A stretch of 64,000 nt of DNA. It comes from Mucilaginibacter aquariorum (GTDB lineage: Bacteria; Bacteroidota; Bacteroidia; Sphingobacteriales; Sphingobacteriaceae). The notes beneath the pieces are model-generated. The model was not told the origin of the DNA, did not search any database, and saw only the letters and a program-made list of their open reading frames with translations. Shown in pieces: positions 27,281-35,822 of this stretch. Position 1 is the first letter of the stretch. Every line of letters begins with the position of its first letter. Made by a program: the position numbers and the translations under genes. The stretch is taken from NCBI RefSeq assembly GCF_024498135.1, contig NZ_JANHOH010000001.1, forward strand, positions 372,001 to 436,000. Direction: 5' to 3'.

Positions 27281-27425
27281 TATGGCAGGTCTCCTGACTT
27301 GTAACATTTTTGCCATCCTTCCCATCCGTTTTGTGCGGACAGTGGACATTGCATTGGCAAAAACCTTTTGTGTTACTTACAGTTGCGCGACAGCTCGTGA
27401 TTTGCACACGATTCCCTATTAGTCT
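27281..27425 (-). promoter_or_regulatory. Cobalamin (AdoCbl-type) riboswitch upstream of metE
   Basis: Read on the minus strand, the leader contains the conserved blocks AATAGGGAATCGTGTG, CAAATCACGAGCTGTCGCGCA, ACTGTAAG, the GTCCACTGTCC region, GATGGGAAGGATGGC and finally the B12-box portion AAGTCAGGAGACCTGCC, in the right order. About 185 bases separate it from the metE start, room for the expression platform. This is the standard arrangement by which B12 switches off metE. Confidence 0.93.
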
Positions 27426-27516
27426 ACAATTAAGTAAAACCTATACCGGTTGATGAAGGAAAGTAAAGAACTTATATCGGCCCAAAGGTAAGTAATATGG
27501 GTGAGGAAAGTGAGGA

Positions 27517-27996
27517 TTAACTACCTTCTCTTAGTTTCTTGATCTCTTCAAGTGCATTAATATCAATTTGATCTTTTGGACGATTAACAACTTTCTTGTT
27601 TTCTATAAGCTGATCGATGTGCAAAAATGGAACACTTACACCTTCAATATCAGCCACAGATGCCATTTGTAAACACTCGTCAAATGTATATTGTTCAAGG
27701 CCCTTCATGTTGGTAAGAACATCCAATCGAAGTCCATTATTTAGAATAAATTCAGTCCAACCAGGCAAAAAACGCATATTTTCTATCGCTGGGTAATCAC
27801 CCATTGCACAATCAACAAGAGCGTTTCTAAGGGCTTTTCTATTATCAGGGGTATCATTTAACCAAATATCTAAATCGCCGGTAAAACGCTGAAAACCATG
27901 TAAGTTTACAGCATAGCCACCAACCATAATATATTGCACATTGTTTTCCTGAAGGGCTCTCCAAAAACTTAGTATTTCTTCATCAAATACATCCAC
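27517..27996 (-). CDS. Nucleotidyltransferase-fold protein
   Basis: A 159-residue protein. VGGYAVNLHGFQRFTGDLDI (about residues 22-41) is the GG...DxD pattern of the polymerase-beta nucleotidyltransferase superfamily (DUF6036/AbiEii-like group), and LRLDVL supplies a third acidic position. It starts with GTG, two bases after the stop of a 54-residue upstream ORF, so the pair is translationally linked. Members of this superfamily include toxin or antitoxin AMPylators, but many have unknown roles. Confidence 0.75.
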   Translation of the reverse strand: MDVFDEEILSFWRALQENNVQYIMVGGYAVNLHGFQRFTGDLDIWLNDTPDNRKALRNALVDCAMGDYPAIENMRFLPGWTEFILNNGLRLDVLTNMKGLEQYTFDECLQMASVADIEGVSVPFLHIDQLIENKKVVNRPKDQIDINALEEIKKLREGS

Positions 27997-27998
27997 AA

Positions 27999-28163
27999 TT
28001 ATTTGCTGATATACGGTTTATGAGATATCACAGCCTTAGACATAGTTTGCTGTATTTTATATAAGCGGGTAGCCATTTCAAAGCGCCCTTTATAACTGCG
28101 TTTTAAACCTTCCTTCAAAAGTTCTAATTCAGCCTTATCAAATGACGTTTCTTTTTTACTCAT
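27999..28163 (-). CDS. Small 54-aa protein preceding the nucleotidyltransferase
   Basis: ATG 28163 opens a 54-codon frame, MSKKETSFDKAELELLKEGL onward, ending in SHKPYISK and TAA at 27999-28001. It is lysine-rich and helical with no membrane segment. Its stop is two bases before the GTG of the nucleotidyltransferase, a spacing typical of coupled genes. I know no family. An antitoxin or partner role is only suggested by the arrangement. Confidence 0.6.
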   Translation of the reverse strand: MSKKETSFDKAELELLKEGLKRSYKGRFEMATRLYKIQQTMSKAVISHKPYISK

Positions 28164-28223
28164 GACTTTAACTCATCTCAAATTTAAAGAAAAAGGCTTC
28201 TATTAACAAATACCTTTCTGTAA

Positions 28224-28973
28224 CTAATGCATCGGTAAGGGAAATGCCGGCGATGTGCCTATCATCCGCATTCTAAAGCAATTCATGGCGGTATCGCCCA
28301 GTTGAGCAATTAGTTTATAGTTGGCAATGGCACCAACAGCAGCACCTATAATGGGTAGTAGTTGGGCCATCTTTGCAAGATCTATATAATCACGGTATTC
28401 CTGTTGAAATATCCGCCAGTCAAAATCTTCCGCGTTTTGTGGTAACCGGCTACTATAATTATCCCAATCCTTTAGCAGCAAGTATATTTCATTTCGCCGC
28501 TGCTGACTGGAGTAGGCAAGTTGGAAAATGTAGAGCAGGTGTAATCTTTCCTTATAATCTTTAACATTATATCCATAAAGCGAGGCGATATTAAACAGCA
28601 GTTTCATTTTTATACCAATAAGCACCGGGAAATCAGCAAAACCCATCAAGATACCGCCGGCACCCGTTACAGCGCCCTCTACTGTGGCTGTTTTTTGATA
28701 AAATGTTATCTGTTGCTTAATATGGCTTTCCCTTAATAACAATGAAGCATCATGCGGCAACGTAATGCTTGTGGAATATTTAATACCAAACATAGCCGCC
28801 TTTATCATTTTTTCGATAGTTACGGTTATTACCTGATGCGCCTTCTCTGGTATCAACCCGTTAATTTTACCCTGCAAGCTTTTTGCTATCCGGTTTGATA
28901 ACGAAGGCCCCTTTTGCATTTTTTGCTGCCAGGTTTTTAATTCTGCCAGAGCTTCTTCTTCATAGGATATCAT
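28224..28973 (-). CDS. EcsC family protein
   Basis: A 249-residue protein starting MISYEEEALAELKTWQQKM, the typical EcsC N-terminus. Further conserved regions are GGILMGFADFPVLIGIKMKLLFNIASLYGY (two parts) and a C-terminal hydrophobic LLPIIGAAVGAIANYKLI. Bacillus EcsC is encoded with the EcsAB ABC transporter, but no transporter is present here and the function is unknown. An open frame continues upstream to 29111 across the next gene's end; ATG 28973 is chosen because the family starts there. Confidence 0.8.
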   Translation of the reverse strand: MISYEEEALAELKTWQQKMQKGPSLSNRIAKSLQGKINGLIPEKAHQVITVTIEKMIKAAMFGIKYSTSITLPHDASLLLRESHIKQQITFYQKTATVEGAVTGAGGILMGFADFPVLIGIKMKLLFNIASLYGYNVKDYKERLHLLYIFQLAYSSQQRRNEIYLLLKDWDNYSSRLPQNAEDFDWRIFQQEYRDYIDLAKMAQLLPIIGAAVGAIANYKLIAQLGDTAMNCFRMRMIGTSPAFPLPMH

Positions 28974-29022
28974 AAAAGTAAAGATACCTATTTTCGAAAT
29001 TATGATTATGCTTTGGGTAGAG

Positions 29023-30300
29023 CTATTGAGATGAATGCATTGCCTTGTATTTTCGTGCGAAATAAATAGCTGAGAATAACGTAAGAACCAGCCCAATGGC
29101 TGATAATGCAATTACACTGTTAGAGAAAAACGTAACCCAGTTAACTTGTACCTTGAAAATTTCCTTCGAAAACAACACGCCCACACTGCCCACATACCCA
29201 AAAGAATCGGCTAGGTATATTAGGAAACCAACATTACCCGCGTACCTGAATGTGGCTATAAGTCTTTCGAAGAACACGGCATTAAACGGGATATATACCA
29301 TGTACAATCCCAGCCCTACGATCATCATCCACCAAAGGGGCGCTAAACTTTGGTTTATAAACGCGATGGCAGATAAGCCTGCCAATAAAAAGCCAATGCC
29401 TATAAATACATGGGCGGTCATCAGCGCTTGGTAGCTATTCCGTATCATCACCATGCTGCCTATTAGCACAAGGATGACGAGCGTGATTGGCGTTTCAGTT
29501 TTAGAGAATATAGCCGGCTGATTAAAGAAACCCATTTCCTTCCACATCTCGGCCCCAAAATTATCGCGGATATCCCTAAAAATAGTCGCGAATGTGTAGA
29601 TGAGGATACATGCGGCAAGGCCGGGCAAAAACTTAAGTACAAAAGCCTTACGTTGCGCTTTGCTCATTGGGGTGCGTTCCATCCGGTCGGTAATATCACC
29701 GGCATCAGGTGGCGGGATCTTTTCCATCAGATAAACAAACAGCAGGAGCGGTACAGCGAATAAAAGTCCCGTAAAAAATGGCACCCAGAATTCGGTAACG
29801 CCAAATTGCAGCATAAGCCAACCACCGGCCGACCGAACAAACCCCGATGCGAAAATAAAGCTGACGGCTAATGTAGCGCCAATAAAATCGGTACCACGGC
29901 GGCCTTCAATATAAGAGAAAACTACACCCCAAAGCATCCCCAGCGGAAAGCCGTTGATAAACAAGAACAGGATATTATAAGGCACAGGAACCAACGCGAA
30001 GCCCAGCCAGCTAAGCCATGCAATGCCTGTAAGTAAAAGAATTACCGGCCCTCGGCCGGTGCGTTTAAGTTCGGCAATATACTTTACTCCATAAAACTTG
30101 GCCAGCATATAGCCCAATACCTGGCTTATTACCAACAAGGTTTTATAACTGTAACCTGCAACGGTAATACCATCAAACGTGGCTACTGTGAAAGATTTTC
30201 GGAAACCAAATATCATGGTGTAGGCCAAAAAAACTGTGATAGCTGCGTATATGTTTATTTGGAACCGGGTACCGTTAATTTTACTGGACTTAAATAACAT
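29023..30300 (-). CDS. 12-TM major-facilitator-like membrane protein (DUF5690-like)
   Basis: A 425-residue polytopic inner-membrane protein with about twelve helices and a central cytoplasmic loop (about 200-225, with PPDAGDITDRMERTPMSKAQ). The first helices contain FLAYTMIFGFRKSFTVATFDG, similar to Bacteroidota proteins filed under DUF5690. Transport is plausible from topology but no substrate is indicated. It precedes the EcsC gene on the same strand with about 50 bp between stop and start. Confidence 0.65.
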   Translation of the reverse strand: MLFKSSKINGTRFQINIYAAITVFLAYTMIFGFRKSFTVATFDGITVAGYSYKTLLVISQVLGYMLAKFYGVKYIAELKRTGRGPVILLLTGIAWLSWLGFALVPVPYNILFLFINGFPLGMLWGVVFSYIEGRRGTDFIGATLAVSFIFASGFVRSAGGWLMLQFGVTEFWVPFFTGLLFAVPLLLFVYLMEKIPPPDAGDITDRMERTPMSKAQRKAFVLKFLPGLAACILIYTFATIFRDIRDNFGAEMWKEMGFFNQPAIFSKTETPITLVILVLIGSMVMIRNSYQALMTAHVFIGIGFLLAGLSAIAFINQSLAPLWWMMIVGLGLYMVYIPFNAVFFERLIATFRYAGNVGFLIYLADSFGYVGSVGVLFSKEIFKVQVNWVTFFSNSVIALSAIGLVLTLFSAIYFARKYKAMHSSQ

Positions 30301-30347
30301 GAATTAGGTTTTACTGCAATATAGGTAAATAGACTACGGTTTTCTTT

Positions 30348-31529
30348 CTAAGCCCTGTATTTTAGACCTGTTAATTTATTCGGTTTTAGGTAGATATAAT
30401 CATTTTTGAAATCCAGTATTATATTAAATCTCTTAAAGAGATCATTACCCAAATAATTAATTTCAAAACCAGACGGGTTTTTGCTGCCTAAAATAAGCGT
30501 TGGGACATTGGTAAGCTCAAAACCGTTGAGTTTAAAAATGGGGGATAGTACTGTTCTGGTTTCATATTTTACGCCCCTTGGGTCGTGAAGTATAGATGTT
30601 TTGATCACTTTTAAGTCTTTTGAAAAACCCTGTCGCCCAGCCCAGGTACTATCTAAAATGAGGGCCTGTTCTGATCCTATATCCATTAAAAAGTTACCGG
30701 TAAACTTTTTATCCGCCACTTCAAAGGTGCCTTTAATGTAAGCATAAGAGTGCGTAAAACCGAGTTTTGATCTTACATAACCTTTTAAAGCTTTCGGCAG
30801 TTTTGAGTGGATAATTAAAAGATGATGGTCATAATCAATTTCAACCTGCTTGCCTTCAAATAGGTTCCAGCCAAATCTGCCATCCATATCATGTGCTGTT
30901 ACCATTGTAGGGATAACCTCGGGGGTATTCCAAATTATAGTGCCCATTTGCAGCTTAAATACCTTATTCAAATTATTATAATTTGGAGTTGTTTTGCCGG
31001 CTAAGGCATCAGGCTGGTTTGATAATAATTTCGTCTTTTTCACTATCGCATCCTTCGTTAAATGAAAATCGAAAGAGGTAAGATCAAAATGCAGGTTTAA
31101 TGTATCTGTATTGTTTATAACGGATGTGACTTGTATAGCATTGTATGCCGTAAGTGTGAAAGGAATGGTATCCGGTTTAGCGATAGTATTACTTAACAAA
31201 CTCGCTGGATGTATAGCACTTGCAATTTGAGTATAGAAAGAATCTCTGCCATTTAACACCACAACAAAGTTATATTTTGTACCGGGTTTTACTTTTACCC
31301 TGATAGAGTCTATATCGGTATAAAAAGTAACCCATTTTGTTTTCCTTGTTCTATCGGCAGTGAAAACATCTAATTTGATGTTCGGATTTAACGACCAGGC
31401 ATTTTTATCCAGATAGCCGCCATCGTTTATGGCTACATTTTTAGAGGTGGCTTTAATTACCGGCAATTTTGATTGTGCAAAAACTGATTGAACCCATAAA
31501 AACGATATAAGGAGGGCAATGTATTTCAT
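30348..31529 (-). CDS. Retropepsin-like aspartyl protease family protein, exported
   Basis: A 393-residue protein with a signal peptide ending SVFAQ (about 19). An Ig-like N-terminal half (about 30-185) is followed by a C-terminal part with the features of a retropepsin-like pair. FLMDIGSEQALILDS corresponds to the catalytic DTGA/S strand, and INYLGNDLFKRFNIILDFKN to the hydrophobic-hydrophobic-G-x-D region. The usual DTG is DIG here, so activity is uncertain. Many Bacteroidota encode such proteins; substrates are unknown. Confidence 0.65.
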   Translation of the reverse strand: MKYIALLISFLWVQSVFAQSKLPVIKATSKNVAINDGGYLDKNAWSLNPNIKLDVFTADRTRKTKWVTFYTDIDSIRVKVKPGTKYNFVVVLNGRDSFYTQIASAIHPASLLSNTIAKPDTIPFTLTAYNAIQVTSVINNTDTLNLHFDLTSFDFHLTKDAIVKKTKLLSNQPDALAGKTTPNYNNLNKVFKLQMGTIIWNTPEVIPTMVTAHDMDGRFGWNLFEGKQVEIDYDHHLLIIHSKLPKALKGYVRSKLGFTHSYAYIKGTFEVADKKFTGNFLMDIGSEQALILDSTWAGRQGFSKDLKVIKTSILHDPRGVKYETRTVLSPIFKLNGFELTNVPTLILGSKNPSGFEINYLGNDLFKRFNIILDFKNDYIYLKPNKLTGLKYRA

Positions 31530-31819
31530 TTGTTTACTGAATGTTTGTCTGTTTTAAACTTAATAAGCTAATTTACTTGCCGTATAAAGATGCAAAATAA
31601 AAACAGCACAAAAAGCAGTTTAACACTTACTTATAACACTGTTACAAATAATTTACTTAGGATTGTTTTAATGTAAATTTATCTGGCAATGTTTTTATAA
31701 AAAAGCCCAGCGAGAACTAAACTGGTAATATTTTTGACTTATAAAATTTTGCTATATAACTTAGTGTCATTGTACTATTATGATATGCAAACAGTACATA
31801 GCAACAATCTACCCAATTG

Positions 31820-32242
31820 ATGAAAAATATAGTTTACGTAAGTACCGCTGTTAAGTTAATGCACGAAAATCAGTTGCTTGACATTTTACACAACTCAAGG
31901 CTGCATAATGCGGCGCTTAATATTTCGGGCGTTTTACTTTACTCCGATGGGACGTTTATACAGGTTTTAGAAGGCAAAGACACAGTTATTGATGCGCTTT
32001 ACTCCAGGATAAAAGCCGACCAGCGCCACAAAAATATTATCACAATAATTGATGAACCCATAGTTGAAAAAAGCTTTGGGCAGTGGCTTATGGGCTTTGC
32101 TATAACAGATAGTAAAAAAACAGAGAAGCTGCTGGGCTATTTAACATCCATCAGCGAACTGGATTTAAACAACGATAATAGCCCGGCAGTTGCCGCAATT
32201 AAAACCTTCATCGAGACCAATAAATTAGATATCAATTATTAA
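31820..32242 (+). CDS. BLUF-domain blue-light photoreceptor
   Basis: A 140-residue stand-alone BLUF protein. VYVSTA (about 5-10) holds the flavin-contacting Tyr, LNISGVLLYSDGTFIQVLEG (about 39-58) holds the conserved Asn and Gln, and RHKNIITI and GQWLMGFAI (Trp) follow. All key chromophore residues are present, so FAD binding and blue-light response are expected. There is no fused EAL or other output, so it must act through a partner protein. ATG 31820 is used; the preceding TTG at 31817 is in frame. It is monocistronic, with its own terminator. Confidence 0.9.
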   Translation: MKNIVYVSTAVKLMHENQLLDILHNSRLHNAALNISGVLLYSDGTFIQVLEGKDTVIDALYSRIKADQRHKNIITIIDEPIVEKSFGQWLMGFAITDSKKTEKLLGYLTSISELDLNNDNSPAVAAIKTFIETNKLDINY

Positions 32243-32258
32243 TTAAACAGTTTAAATG

Positions 32259-32296
32259 CAAAAGCCGGATAAGGTTATGACCCGATCCGGCTTTTG
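32259..32296 (+). terminator. Intrinsic terminator after the BLUF gene
   Basis: CAAAAGCCGGAT (32259-32270) pairs with ATCCGGCTTTTG (32285-32296): a 12-bp perfect stem ending in a short T run. It also faces the convergent response-regulator gene. Confidence 0.88.
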
Positions 32297-32322
32297 TATG
32301 ATGTGCCTGGTAAACCAGTAAT

Positions 32323-33702
32323 TTATTCCCCTCTCTTCAAACCAAACTTCTCGATCTTGCTGTAAAGGTGACTTCTTTGTATATCAATATCGTCAGCGGT
32401 TTTTGATACGTTCCAGTTGTTTTTTTCCAGTTTAAATTTAATGTATTCGCGTTCAGCGTAGTCTTTATACTCTTGGAAGTTAGTGAACTGGTCAAAATCT
32501 GTTTGCGGTGTTGCAGCAGCGGCTGCTGTAGCGGTTACCGGTGCCGATGGGTTGGCAAATGCCTTAACATCGTTATCAGTAATTATTTTATCACTCAGGA
32601 TTATTAAACGCTCCACCATGTTGCGCAATTCGCGGATGTTACCCGTCCACGGCAAGGCTTTAAGGGCATCTATCGCGGCATCAGAGATCTTCTTTACGGG
32701 CATACCGTACTCATTGCAGATCTCGTCTAAAAAGCTTTGTGTAAGCAGGCCAATATCATCACGGCGTTCGGTAAGCGGTGGCACGTGTATCAATATAACA
32801 CTAAGGCGGTGGTATAAGTCCATACGGAAGTTACCGGCCTCAATTTCTTTAAGCAGATCTTTGTTAGTAGCCGCTACAACACGCACGTCTACATCAATTT
32901 CTTTTTCGCCGCCTACCCGGGTAATTTTACTTTCCTGTAAGGCACGTAATACTTTAGCTTGTGCCGACTGGCTCATATCACCAATCTCGTCAAGGAAAAG
33001 GGTACCCCCGTTGGCAGATTCAAACTTACCTATACGTTGTTTTATAGCCGATGTAAATGAACCCTTTTCATGGCCGAACAACTCACTCTCTATCAACTCT
33101 GATGGGATAGCCGCGCAGTTCACCTCAATGATAGGGCCGTTAGACCGGTTTGATTTTTCGTGCAGCCATCGGGCAACAAGTTCTTTACCGCTACCATTGG
33201 CACCGGTAACCAGCACGCGGGCATCTGTAGGTCCAACACGTTCTATCGTTTCTTTAATTTTTAAAATAGCTTGCGACTCACCCAAAATAGGGCGCACTTT
33301 TGATACTTTACGCTTTAATACCTTGGCTTCAACAACCAAACTTCCGCGGTCGAGCGCATTACGTACAGTAATAAGCAAGCGATTCAGATCGGGTGGTTTG
33401 GATATAAAATCGAACGCGCCCTTTTTACTGGCCTCAACAGCGGTTTCAACCGTGCCGTGGCCGGATATCATAATGAAAGGAAGGTCGGGTTTAATAGCAA
33501 GTCCCTCGGTAAGTACTTCCATACCATCCATGCGGTTCATTTTAATATCGCACAGTACCAGGTCGTAATCGTTTTTTTGAATAAGCTCCAGGCCGTCTAC
33601 ACCGTTATCTACATCCTCAACAATATAATCTTCATATTCTAATATCTCTCGCAGGGTACTACGGATAGACCGTTCATCATCAATTATTAAAATTTTTGCC
33701 AT
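32323..33702 (-). CDS. Sigma-54-dependent response regulator (NtrC family)
   Basis: A 459-residue protein beginning MAKILIIDDERSIRSTLREI. The receiver domain (1-120) has Asp in LVLCDIKM; the AAA+ domain (about 150-380) has Walker A TGANGSGKE and Walker B GGTLFLDEIGDM; a Fis-type helix-turn-helix ends the protein (YIKFKLEKNNWNVSKTADDI). The sigma-54-contacting loop reads GSFTSA instead of GAFTGA. No partner kinase is adjacent; the nearest histidine kinase is at 38 kb. ATG 33702 matches the family start. Confidence 0.9.
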   Translation of the reverse strand: MAKILIIDDERSIRSTLREILEYEDYIVEDVDNGVDGLELIQKNDYDLVLCDIKMNRMDGMEVLTEGLAIKPDLPFIMISGHGTVETAVEASKKGAFDFISKPPDLNRLLITVRNALDRGSLVVEAKVLKRKVSKVRPILGESQAILKIKETIERVGPTDARVLVTGANGSGKELVARWLHEKSNRSNGPIIEVNCAAIPSELIESELFGHEKGSFTSAIKQRIGKFESANGGTLFLDEIGDMSQSAQAKVLRALQESKITRVGGEKEIDVDVRVVAATNKDLLKEIEAGNFRMDLYHRLSVILIHVPPLTERRDDIGLLTQSFLDEICNEYGMPVKKISDAAIDALKALPWTGNIRELRNMVERLIILSDKIITDNDVKAFANPSAPVTATAAAAATPQTDFDQFTNFQEYKDYAEREYIKFKLEKNNWNVSKTADDIDIQRSHLYSKIEKFGLKRGE

Positions 33703-33799
33703 GTGTTTTTTAAACTGAAAAAGGGTAGAATGTTTGAAGCGATAAATATATAAATTGTATAGTATATAACACACTTTTAATTTATTAGAAAAAAAAATA

Positions 33800-33825
33800 A
33801 CCCCTTGCTGTAAACAGCAAGGGGT
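33800..33825 (-). terminator. Intrinsic terminator of rnpB
   Basis: An 11-bp perfect stem (33800-33810 with 33815-33825) with a TAAA loop is followed on the minus strand by an uninterrupted T run (33790-33799 region), directly after the RNase P RNA. Confidence 0.92.
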
Positions 33826-33831
33826 ATATTG

Positions 33832-34208
33832 TACAGCAGCAAATCTGTAAGCCGGGTTTTGTACTCCCCAAGGGGAACTTCTATCATTAATCTGGCCCTG
33901 CCATTGCTGACAGATTCAATCAACCTACCCATTCTGACGGCCGACGAATCGACACGGAAGCGAGCAGCTCCGCTTTCAGAACCTATTTGGTTTTTCAACT
34001 CCTGAGGTTTACCGCGATCCCAGTCGCCCGGAAAAGCCGTGAGCTCTTACCTCACGTTTTCACCCTTACCTCTAATAAATTAAAGGCGGTATATTCTCTG
34101 TGGCACTTGCTGTCGCCCGCTGCGGGCGCCTTCCCGTTAGGAAGCAGGATGCTCTGTGTTGCCCGGACTTTCCTCTGCAGAACAAGCCTGCAGCGATAGA
34201 ACGTTTTG
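33832..34208 (-). ncRNA. rnpB: RNase P RNA, bacterial class A
   Basis: The minus strand carries the universal RNase P blocks in order: GAGGAAAGTCCGGGCAACAC (CR I), CGACAGCAAGTGCCACAGAG with ATATACCGCC (CR II/III region), CGTGAGGTAAGAGCTCACGG, and the terminal AACCCGGCTTACAG. This is the catalytic RNA that matures tRNA 5' ends. A TATCTTTG promoter element lies just upstream (34215-34222) and a strong terminator just downstream, so the gene is free-standing. Ends are estimated to a few bases. Short open frames here are not genes. Confidence 0.95.
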
Positions 34209-34214
34209 CAATTA

Positions 34215-34222
34215 CAAAGATA
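34215..34222 (-). promoter_or_regulatory. -7 promoter element for rnpB
   Basis: Minus-strand TATCTTTG is an exact TAnnTTTG match about 7-10 bases before the predicted RNase P RNA 5' end. Confidence 0.7.
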
Positions 34223-34316
34223 AGGATTTAGTCGGGAAGTTCGTAAAACCGGAGAGTCCGTAAGATAACTAGAGTAAAAAAATAACTTTCGGACTTGCAG
34301 ATATCATACTTTCAGA

Positions 34317-34739
34317 CTACTTACACTTCTCTAGGTCCGCATTCACTTCATCAACCGTAATAGTCCCCATTTTGTTACCGAATGAATTACCTATGTAGGT
34401 GAGCACCTCGGCAATATCAATAGCCGGCATATCAACATTAGCCGGCATAGCGCCTTCATAAGCTTTGCCATTTATGGTAGTAATGGTTTCCTTTATGCCG
34501 TATTTTACAAAACAGGCCAGTTGGGCTTTATTTTTCTTGAGATAAGCCGTATCTGTAAGCGGGGGGATAAGGTTAGATAAACCTTCGCCTTTTTCGCCAT
34601 GGCAGTTTTGGCATTTGGCCTTATATACAAGGGTGCCGCTGCCGTAGTAACGTTTATATTCCTGCTCAGCTTCGCTTTGGCATGATACAATTATCACACA
34701 AAGCATTACTGCAATAAAAGCGATTACCTTTAATTTCAT
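34317..34739 (-). CDS. Cytochrome c, predicted lipoprotein
   Basis: A 140-residue protein. It has a signal sequence with a Cys near residue 20 (VIIVSC), then one haem motif KCQNCHGEKGEG (CxxCH, about residues 42-46) and a distal Met (EGAMPANVDMP), a typical mono-haem class I cytochrome c anchored on the periplasmic side. Its ATG overlaps the stop of the SCO gene (TAATG), so the two are translationally coupled. It is probably involved in respiratory electron transfer. Confidence 0.85.
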   Translation of the reverse strand: MKLKVIAFIAVMLCVIIVSCQSEAEQEYKRYYGSGTLVYKAKCQNCHGEKGEGLSNLIPPLTDTAYLKKNKAQLACFVKYGIKETITTINGKAYEGAMPANVDMPAIDIAEVLTYIGNSFGNKMGTITVDEVNADLEKCK

Positions 34740-35398
34740 TATTGCGCTATTTCGGTGTTAACCTCGGCACGCAGTATTTTGATATCACCAATCATTTTGG
34801 CAACTTGCTTTTCATCGGTGCCATCATAATAGCCACGTATGCGTTTCTGCTTATCAACCAACACAAACCATCCCTGGTGAACATAACCGCCGGGTGTACC
34901 ATCATCTTGTTTAATAGCTACGAGATAGTTTTTTTGACCCAGATCATAAGTTTGTTCTTTATTGCCTTGCAGCAACCACCAACTGTTACCAGTAATACCC
35001 AACTTATCGGCATACTTTTTCATTACGGCAACGCTATCGTGTTTAGGATCTATAGTATGCGATATGATCTTAAAATCTGGTACGTTTTTAAACTCGTTAT
35101 ATACCGTAAGCATATTGCGGTGCATTATTGGGCAGATAGAAGGGCAGGTAGTGAAAAAGAAATCGGCTACGTAAATATCACCCTTCAGGCTTTTTTGTGT
35201 AATGCTATCGCCGTATTGGTTCACAAACTTAAAATCGGGTATGGTTTGATAAACGGTATCGGTTACCTGTTTGCCATTAACGGTTTTTGTTACAGCATCG
35301 CGGTTACCCATGATAGGTAGCCTGGGTTTATCGGCGTCGTTAAATTTACAGGCAGCAAATGCTAATATGATAAGAATTAATCCCGCGAACTTTTTCAT
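34739..35398 (-). CDS. SCO1/SenC family protein
   Basis: A 219-residue thioredoxin-fold protein with a lipoprotein-type signal (AFAAC, Cys near 16). The copper ligands are visible: CPSIC (CxxxC, about 95-99) and His in GGYVHQGWF (about 178). SCO proteins deliver copper to the CuA site of cytochrome c oxidase or act as thiol-disulfide reductants. The gene overlaps the upstream lipoprotein by 4 bp (ATGA) and the downstream cytochrome c by one base. Confidence 0.92.
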   Translation of the reverse strand: MKKFAGLILIILAFAACKFNDADKPRLPIMGNRDAVTKTVNGKQVTDTVYQTIPDFKFVNQYGDSITQKSLKGDIYVADFFFTTCPSICPIMHRNMLTVYNEFKNVPDFKIISHTIDPKHDSVAVMKKYADKLGITGNSWWLLQGNKEQTYDLGQKNYLVAIKQDDGTPGGYVHQGWFVLVDKQKRIRGYYDGTDEKQVAKMIGDIKILRAEVNTEIAQ

Positions 35399-35805
35399 TT
35401 GGTTTTGTTTTGTTTAATAAACTTGCTTGCATTTGCTACAACAACGTTAAAATTGCTGTCGATGGCATTTATCTGTTTCTTTTGACCGGTAAGGTAGGTC
35501 ATTATCTCTTCGTGGCTTTTACCTTTGTTTTCGGCATCAAAATTATGCATCCAGTTTTCCATATTGGTATCGGCGCTATCTAAAGCCTTGCTATGCTGCG
35601 TAGCTACAGCAATAATTTCGGGCGATCTATTTTCCTTTATTAATGTATCCAGCTGCATTTTGTTGGTCATTATCAGGTCTTCCTTACCCATTACACGGTC
35701 GTGCACCTTAATAACTTCATCAAAAAGGTCTTTCTCTTGTTTCTTTTTATCGGTACAGCTAAATAATACGAAGCTTAAAAACAGGGCGGCAATTATTCTT
35801 TTCAT
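35395..35805 (-). CDS. Small lipoprotein linked to SCO
   Basis: A 136-residue protein with a lipobox (LFSC, Cys at 17) followed by a highly charged, all-helical region rich in Lys, Glu and Asn with repeated His/Met (HDRVMGKEDLIM, MENWMHNFD). It has no catalytic motif. It overlaps the SCO gene by 4 bp, and its Met/His content would be compatible with a metal-related role, which is inference. Confidence 0.7.
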   Translation of the reverse strand: MKRIIAALFLSFVLFSCTDKKKQEKDLFDEVIKVHDRVMGKEDLIMTNKMQLDTLIKENRSPEIIAVATQHSKALDSADTNMENWMHNFDAENKGKSHEEIMTYLTGQKKQINAIDSNFNVVVANASKFIKQNKTK

Positions 35806-35822
35806 AGTTATTAATATAAGTG

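Noticed and set aside
32483..33568. 361-codon open frame on the plus strand
   Set aside because: It lies fully antisense to the sigma-54 response regulator, has low-complexity Ser/Arg-rich translation and matches no family.
33777..34199. Two short open frames
   Set aside because: They fall inside the RNase P RNA and its terminator.
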